Translations under genes and position numbers: made by a program | The notes under the pieces: generated by a model | Database searches by the model: none | What the model was told of the DNA's origin: nothing | What the model saw: only the letters and a program-made list of their open reading frames with translations | Shown here: positions 5,798 through 11,518 of the stretch, piece after piece | How positions within the stretch are numbered: the first letter of the stretch is position 1 | Layout of the letters: every line of letters begins with the position of its first letter | Source of the DNA: Phenylobacterium aquaticum | GTDB taxonomy: Bacteria; Pseudomonadota; Alphaproteobacteria; Caulobacterales; Caulobacteraceae | DNA length: 11,518 bases | Assembly (NCBI RefSeq): GCF_947378715.1 | Contig: NZ_CANCLE010000131.1 | Span: 1-11,518 of the forward strand | Reading direction: 5' to 3'

Positions 5798-7198
5798 CTA
5801 TTCCGCCGCCAGAGCCGGGGGACCCTCGACCCAGGCGGCGAGGTCGGCGAGCGCGCGTTCGCCCACCGCCAGCTTCTTGTTGCGGCCCTTTTCCTTGGCC
5901 CCCAGGCGGCGGCCGTCGGCGTCGCGCTTGGCGACCTCCATCGGCGGGATCAGGCCGTAATTGATGTTCATCGGCTGGAAGCTGCCCTTGCCGCCTTCCA
6001 TGTGACCGCCGGTGATGTGGCCGATCAGGGCGCCCAGGGCCGTGGTCGGCGGCGGCGGACTGATCGGCTTGCCCATCCGCTCGGCGGCGGCGAAGCGCCC
6101 GGCCAGCAGGCCGACAGCGGCGCTTTCCACATAGCCCTCGACCCCAGTGACCTGGCCGGCGAAGCGCAGGCGCGGATCGGCCTTCATGCGCAGCTGGGCG
6201 TCCAGCAGGCGCGGACTATTGAGGAAGGTGTTGCGGTGCAGGCCACCGAGGCGCGCGAAGACCGCCTTCTCAAGCCCCGGGATCGTCCGGAAGATATCGG
6301 CCTGGGCGCCATGCTTCAGCTTGGTCTGGAAGCCGACCATGTTCCACAGAGTGCCGAGCGCGTTGTCCTGGCGCAGCTGGACGACGGCGTAGGCCTTTTC
6401 CTGGGGGTTGTGTTCGTTGGTCAGGCCGACCGGCTTCATCGGGCCGTGGCGCAGGGTCTCGCGACCACGTTCGGCCATCACCTCGATCGGCAGGCAGCCG
6501 TCGAAATAGGGGACATGCTCCCAGTCCTTGAACTCGGCCTTGGGGCCGGCCAGCAGGGCGTCGATGAAGGCCTCGTACTGGTCCTTGTCCATCGGGCAGT
6601 TGATGTAGGCCGCCGCGTCGCCGCCGGGCCCCTCCTTGTCATAGCGCGACTGGCGCCAGGCCACGCCCATGTCGATGGACTCGAAGTTCACGATCGGCGC
6701 GATGGCGTCGAAGAAGCTCAGCTGGCCTTCGCCGGTCAGCTGCAGGATGGCGTCGGCCAGGGCCGGGGAGGTGAGGGGGCCGGTGGCGACCACCACGCTG
6801 TCCCATTCGGCCGGCGGCAGGCCGGCGATCTCCTCGCGCGCGATGGTGACCAGGGGATGGGCCTCGAGCCGGGCGGTGACCTCGGCGGCGAAGCCCTCGC
6901 GATCGACGGCGAGCGCGCCGCCGGCCGGCACCTGGTGCTGGTCGCCGGCCGACATGATGATCGAACCCAGGCGGCGCATCTCAGCATGCAGCAGCCCGAC
7001 CGCGTTGGCGGTCCAGTCATCGGCCCGGAAGGAGTTGGAACAGACCAGCTCGGCCAGCGATTGCGTCTGGTGGGCGTCGGTGCCGCGCACGGGGCGCATT
7101 TCGTGCAGGATGACAGGGACACCGGACTGGGCGATCTGCCAGCTGGCTTCCGAGCCGGCCAGGCCGCCGCCGATGACATGAATGGGTTGGATGCTCAT
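5798..7198 (-). CDS. trmFO: TrmFO, folate-dependent tRNA U54 methyltransferase
   Basis: TrmFO makes 5-methyluridine at position 54 of the tRNA T-loop, using methylenetetrahydrofolate as carbon source and FAD/NAD(P)H as reductant. The 466-residue protein begins with the FAD-binding motif VIGGGLAGSEA (8-18). It carries LVCSNSFRADD (51-61) with Cys 53, and FDGCLPIEVMAERG (232-245) with Cys 234. These correspond to the two functional cysteines known from the Bacillus enzyme (C53 and C226, recalled). The C-terminal folate/FAD region holds HITGGHMEGGKGSFQPMNIN (394-413). Length is normal. The start at 7198 lacks a Shine-Dalgarno. Its stop lies one base from the stop of the convergent NDUFAF6-like gene, leaving no room for a terminator between them. 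Confidence 0.97.
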   Translation of the reverse strand: MSIQPIHVIGGGLAGSEASWQIAQSGVPVILHEMRPVRGTDAHQTQSLAELVCSNSFRADDWTANAVGLLHAEMRRLGSIIMSAGDQHQVPAGGALAVDREGFAAEVTARLEAHPLVTIAREEIAGLPPAEWDSVVVATGPLTSPALADAILQLTGEGQLSFFDAIAPIVNFESIDMGVAWRQSRYDKEGPGGDAAAYINCPMDKDQYEAFIDALLAGPKAEFKDWEHVPYFDGCLPIEVMAERGRETLRHGPMKPVGLTNEHNPQEKAYAVVQLRQDNALGTLWNMVGFQTKLKHGAQADIFRTIPGLEKAVFARLGGLHRNTFLNSPRLLDAQLRMKADPRLRFAGQVTGVEGYVESAAVGLLAGRFAAAERMGKPISPPPPTTALGALIGHITGGHMEGGKGSFQPMNINYGLIPPMEVAKRDADGRRLGAKEKGRNKKLAVGERALADLAAWVEGPPALAAE

Positions 7199-7217
7199 GC
7201 GTGGCTAACTAGCAACG
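7199..7217 (-). promoter_or_regulatory. Possible -10 box and leaderless start of trmFO
   Basis: On the minus strand GCTAGTTA (7210-7217) lies 7 bases before the trmFO ATG, where a -10 element would sit for a transcript starting at or next to the A of ATG. There is no ribosome binding site in this stretch. A matching -35 at proper spacing is not obvious. Leaderless mRNAs are known to be common in Caulobacter, so this is plausible but weak. Confidence 0.22.
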
Positions 7218-7226
7218 ATTGGCCGG

Positions 7227-7266
7227 CTTCGCGAGCAAGGCCTTGCGGGCGAAGGGTCGCGGACCC
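7227..7266. repeat. 28-bp dyad followed by a 13-bp dyad
   Basis: CTTCGCGAGCAAGG (7227-7240) and CCTTGCGGGCGAAG (7241-7254) form a loopless inverted repeat pairing at 12 of 14 positions, with a perfect 12-bp core GCAAGGCCTTGC (7235-7246). A second dyad, GGGTC-GCG-GACCC (7254-7266), abuts it. Both lie between the divergent trmFO and membrane-protein genes. They could be an operator for a dimeric regulator or a repetitive palindromic element. Neither is followed by a T-run. Confidence 0.6.
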
Positions 7267-7329
7267 TAATTTCGCGTCAGAAGCAGCGGCCGACTCGTTC
7301 CACATTTTAATGCCGGCCAGGATATTGAA

Positions 7330-8244
7330 ATGACCACCCTGTCGGCGACCGATGTCGCCCTCGAAGGTTTCCGTGTCACCCGCGAGAACCCTCGGACTTT
7401 TCTGATCTGGAGCGGGTTCTCCTTCGCGGTCAGCATCGTCGGCGGACTGCTCACCATTTCACTGGGCGATGAGGCGCGCGTCGCCTTCGGGGTGATCAGC
7501 GGCAAGGAACAGCCGGACCTCAACGGCCTGTGGAAGGCGGTGGAGACCCTGAGCCCACTGCTGATCATGGGGCTGGTGGTCCAGTGCATGACGGTGGCGG
7601 CGGTCTATCGCATCGTCCTGCGCCATGCCGACCATGGGTTCGGCTATCTGAAGCTGGGCATGGACGAGGTGCGGCTGATCCTGCTGACCCTGATCTATGT
7701 GGTGATCGGCATGGTGCTGCTGACCCTGGTGTCCCTGGCCGCCGCCCTGGTGGCCCTGGCGGTGTCGGCGGCGGGCCAGCAAGTGGCCATACTGGTCGGC
7801 CTGGGGGCGGAGCTGTTCGCCATGGGGCTGCTGGCCTTCATCGCCGTTCGCCTCTCGCTCGCGCCGGCCATCACCTTCGCCGAGAACCGCCTGGCGATCT
7901 TCGAATCCTGGAAGCTGACCCGGGGCCATGCCGGTAAGCTGGCCGGGGCCTATGTCCTGGCCATCGCCTGCATGGTGGTGGTGATGCTGCTGGCGCTGAC
8001 GGTGTTCACGGCCGTGGCCGCCGTGCTGACCGGCGGCGACATGGAGGCGGTGGGCAAGGCATTGACCCCCGACCAGAGCTCGCTGGCCGCCTATTTCACC
8101 CCCTGGACCATCGGCTACCTGCTGTTCGCCGCCCCGCTCTCGGCGGTCTGGTACACGGTCGTCGCCGCCCCGGCGGCCGTGGCCTATCAGGTTCTGTCGG
8201 GTCGGCCTCCGGAAACGGACGAACCGGCCGTGGCCGCCGTCTAG
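7330..8244 (+). CDS. Polytopic membrane protein, unknown function (copy 1)
   Basis: This 304-residue inner-membrane protein has about six hydrophobic segments (23-45, 75-97, 117-146, 150-176, 204-233, 258-288). A soluble-looking stretch FGYLKLGMDEVRL (104-116) lies between helices two and three, and ITFAENRLAIFESWKLTRGH (181-200) between four and five. These two loops are shared with the next gene, so the pair are paralogues. I do not recognise a named family; the architecture recalls uncharacterised polytopic proteins common in Caulobacterales. AGGA at 7319-7322 is a fair ribosome binding site for the ATG at 7330. It begins the operon divergent from trmFO, and the second copy follows after 4 bases. 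Confidence 0.85.
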   Translation: MTTLSATDVALEGFRVTRENPRTFLIWSGFSFAVSIVGGLLTISLGDEARVAFGVISGKEQPDLNGLWKAVETLSPLLIMGLVVQCMTVAAVYRIVLRHADHGFGYLKLGMDEVRLILLTLIYVVIGMVLLTLVSLAAALVALAVSAAGQQVAILVGLGAELFAMGLLAFIAVRLSLAPAITFAENRLAIFESWKLTRGHAGKLAGAYVLAIACMVVVMLLALTVFTAVAAVLTGGDMEAVGKALTPDQSSLAAYFTPWTIGYLLFAAPLSAVWYTVVAAPAAVAYQVLSGRPPETDEPAVAAV

Positions 8245-8248
8245 GCCC

Positions 8249-8992
8249 ATGGCCGCCTTCCACGCCTCGATCGCCGCCGCCCAGGGCTTCGACCTGATCA
8301 AGCGCGAGCCCCGCGCCGTCGCGGTCTGGGTGGTGATTTCCGCCGCCGCCGCCGCCCTGCTGGTCTGGGCCGCGGGCCAGGGCGCGGCGATCCACATGAG
8401 CGCAATCGCCGTCAATCTTCTGGTCGGCCTGGCGATCAGCGCCGGGGCCTATCGCGCCTGGTTGCGGCCGGAGGAGCGGCGCCTGGCCTATTTGCGGCTC
8501 GGCGCGGATGAGCAGCGGCTGCTGACCGTCTCCGTTGTCACCCTGGCGCCCGCCCTGCTGGTCGTGGCGCCGATGACCCGGTTCGCGCCGGGCCCGCCGG
8601 TCCTGGCCGGCGCCCTGGTCCTGCTGGCGATCTGGGCCTGGTTCGCCCTGCGTCTGTTCCTGGCCGGGGTGATGAGCTTCGACCAGCGGGCTCTGCGCCT
8701 GCGCGCGGCCTGGAGCCTCAGCCGGGGCCTGGTCGGCAAGCTGGTCCTGTCGATGTTGCTGGTGCTGGTGTTCCTGGTGCTGGCCGCCATGGGCCTGGGG
8801 ATGGTGTTCCTGATCATCAGCGTCCTGATGACGGTCGCCACCGGCCAGAAGTCGCTCGCGGAGCTCGGTCCGGTCGCCAACCTGGTCAACGCCGCCCTCC
8901 AGGGGGGTCTGAGCGCCATCGGCCTGACCCTGATCGCCGGGGTGGCGGTCACCGCCTATCAGGCGGCGACCGCTCCCGTGGAGACCGTCTAG
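8249..8992 (+). CDS. Polytopic membrane protein, unknown function (copy 2)
   Basis: This 247-residue inner-membrane protein is homologous to the gene just upstream. AYRAWLRPEERRLAYLRLG (67-85) followed by ADEQRLL matches VYRIVLRHADHGFGYLKLG plus MDEVRLI in copy 1, and RLRAAWSLSRGLVGKL (150-165) matches AIFESWKLTRGHAGKL. The N-terminal QGFDLIKREPR also matches EGFRVTRENPR. It is about 57 residues shorter, mainly in the loop after helix one and in the last two segments. It starts 4 bases after the first stop with no Shine-Dalgarno, implying coupled translation. The function is unknown; the two products may form a complex (inference). Its TAG stop overlaps the TAG of the convergent gene. Confidence 0.83.
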   Translation: MAAFHASIAAAQGFDLIKREPRAVAVWVVISAAAAALLVWAAGQGAAIHMSAIAVNLLVGLAISAGAYRAWLRPEERRLAYLRLGADEQRLLTVSVVTLAPALLVVAPMTRFAPGPPVLAGALVLLAIWAWFALRLFLAGVMSFDQRALRLRAAWSLSRGLVGKLVLSMLLVLVFLVLAAMGLGMVFLIISVLMTVATGQKSLAELGPVANLVNAALQGGLSAIGLTLIAGVAVTAYQAATAPVETV

Positions 8993-9600
8993 GCGTCGGC
9001 GCTGGGCCGGGCCTTAATCCGGGCCCGCCAGGCCACCAGGTTCTCGAACTCGTCTGCGACCGGCAGGCCGATCCAGTCGGCGAAGTCGACGGTCGAGAGC
9101 AGGCAGATGTCGGCCATGGTCAGGCTGTCGCCGACCACGAAATCATGACCGCCCAGCTCGCGGTTCAGCCACTTCTGAGCGCCCATATAGGTCGCGCGGT
9201 TCGACTCGCCGAAGTCCTTATATTGGGTCAGCAGGGCGGCGGTGCGCGGGTGGGCGTGACGCCAGAACTGGCCCACCGGCGTCATGACCGCGAACTCGAT
9301 CCGGCGGATCCACATGTCGACCTGAGCGCGCTCCACCGCCGAGGTTCCGAACAGCGGCGGGGAGGGGTGGGTCTCTTCCAGATAGCGGCAGATGGCGACG
9401 GTCTCTGAAATACAGGTCCCATCGTCCAGCTCCAGGGTGGGGATCTGGCCGAGCGAATTCTTGGCGCGGAATTCCTCGCTCTTATGTTCGCGCTTCATCA
9501 TGTCGATCTTGGTCTCGGGCAGATCAATGCCCTTCTCGACCAGGAACATGCGCACGCGGCGCGGATTCGGCGCCGGCATCGGCGCGCCGTACAGGATCAT
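8989..9600 (-). CDS. Glutathione S-transferase family protein
   Basis: This is a 203-residue cytosolic protein of the GST superfamily. The N-terminal thioredoxin-like domain (about 1-77) shows NSLGQIPTLELDDG (48-61) with the cis-proline Pro 54, and SETVAICRYLE (65-75), the glutathione gamma-glutamyl binding segment. The helical C-terminal domain shows FVVGDSLTMADICLLS (154-169), the family's N-capping box. The N terminus reads LYGAPMPAPNPRRVRMF (3-19); the usual catalytic Ser, Cys or Tyr before NPRRVR is not present, so transferase chemistry is uncertain. A strong GGGAGG ribosome binding site (9607-9612 on the minus strand) fixes the start. It lies downstream of uvrA on the same strand. The substrate cannot be told. 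Confidence 0.92.
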   Translation of the reverse strand: MILYGAPMPAPNPRRVRMFLVEKGIDLPETKIDMMKREHKSEEFRAKNSLGQIPTLELDDGTCISETVAICRYLEETHPSPPLFGTSAVERAQVDMWIRRIEFAVMTPVGQFWRHAHPRTAALLTQYKDFGESNRATYMGAQKWLNRELGGHDFVVGDSLTMADICLLSTVDFADWIGLPVADEFENLVAWRARIKARPSADA

Positions 9601-9681
9601 GGACGTCCTCCCAATTCTTCAATCTATGCCGGGAGGCTATTTCAAACGGTTGTTTGGGGGAAGGCCGCGCACAATCTAATT

Positions 9682-9704
9682 CCTCTCCTGCGGAGCGGGA
9701 GAGG
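9682..9704. repeat. GC-rich hairpin between uvrA and the GST gene
   Basis: CCTCTCCTG (9682-9690) pairs with CGGGAGAGG (9696-9704) around CGGAG, with one G-T pair. It is similar in composition and opening bases to the hairpin at 4-26, so both may be copies of a dispersed palindromic element. No T-run follows on the minus strand. Confidence 0.5.
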
Positions 9705-9734
9705 AGGCGCCCACAGAGCGCCTCGGCGAAGCCG
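9704..9734 (-). other. Stem-loops just after the uvrA stop
   Basis: Two short dyads follow uvrA directly: CGGC-GAA-GCCG (9724-9734) and GAGGCGC-CCACAGA-GCGCCTC (9704-9724). They could stabilise the uvrA mRNA end or assist termination, but no T-run is present. With the adjacent 9682-9704 hairpin they make most of a 50-base stretch palindromic. Confidence 0.4.
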
Positions 9735-9736
9735 CC

Positions 9737-11518
<1,782 letters not shown>

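Noticed and set aside
6002..7333. 443-codon plus-strand open frame opposite trmFO
   Set aside because: It covers the well-supported trmFO gene on the other strand and shows only the low-complexity composition of an antisense frame.
7459..8415. 318-codon minus-strand open frame opposite the membrane-protein pair
   Set aside because: Its His/Gln/Gly-rich translation is the antisense of Leu/Val/Ala-rich transmembrane coding sequence.

Overview
The window looks like chromosome of a GC-rich alphaproteobacterium, most likely in the Caulobacterales (Caulobacter/Phenylobacterium/Brevundimonas type). This is inferred from strong G/C bias at third codon positions, the gene order yajC-secD-secF followed by an Mth938-domain gene, the style of the protein sequences, and small GC-rich intergenic hairpins. 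No genus can be fixed from the sequence alone. The region is densely coded and largely housekeeping. I see no phage, insertion sequence, CRISPR array, toxin-antitoxin pair or RNA gene, and no gene-free stretch over 300 bases.

Layout, left to right. (1) 1-84: intergenic DNA with two small GC-rich hairpins. (2) 85-924, minus: DUF815-type AAA+ ATPase, divergent from the next operon. (3) 1042-4334, plus: yajC, secD, secF and an Mth938-like (NDUFAF3-like) gene, tightly packed and almost certainly one operon. (4) 4421-5026, plus: a five-helix membrane protein related to the membrane domain of urate hydroxylase PuuD, ending in a strong intrinsic terminator at 5050-5077. (5) 5089-5796, plus: a short squalene/phytoene-synthase-fold protein resembling mitochondrial NDUFAF6. 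(6) 5798-7198, minus: trmFO, a folate/FAD-dependent tRNA U54 methyltransferase, separated by one base from the convergent gene. (7) 7199-7329: divergent intergenic region holding a 28-bp dyad. (8) 7330-8992, plus: two adjacent, mutually homologous polytopic membrane proteins of unknown function. (9) 8989-9600, minus: glutathione S-transferase-like protein whose stop codon overlaps the preceding gene's stop. (10) 9737-11518, minus: the C-terminal ~593 residues of UvrA, cut by the window edge.

How the genes work together. YajC, SecD and SecF form the accessory complex of the Sec translocon, which uses proton-motive force in late translocation and membrane-protein insertion. The two genes behind it (Mth938-like and phytoene-synthase-like) resemble two human complex I assembly factors, NDUFAF3 and NDUFAF6. 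Their place next to membrane-insertion genes suggests a bacterial ancestor of that role. This is the most biologically interesting aspect of the window, although the NDUFAF3/Sec association has, to my recollection, been noted before. Other points worth a look are a Glu in place of the usual Asp at the SecF proton-pathway position, a terminator 11-12 bases before a start codon that has no Shine-Dalgarno, the 28-bp dyad upstream of trmFO, and the duplicated membrane-protein pair.
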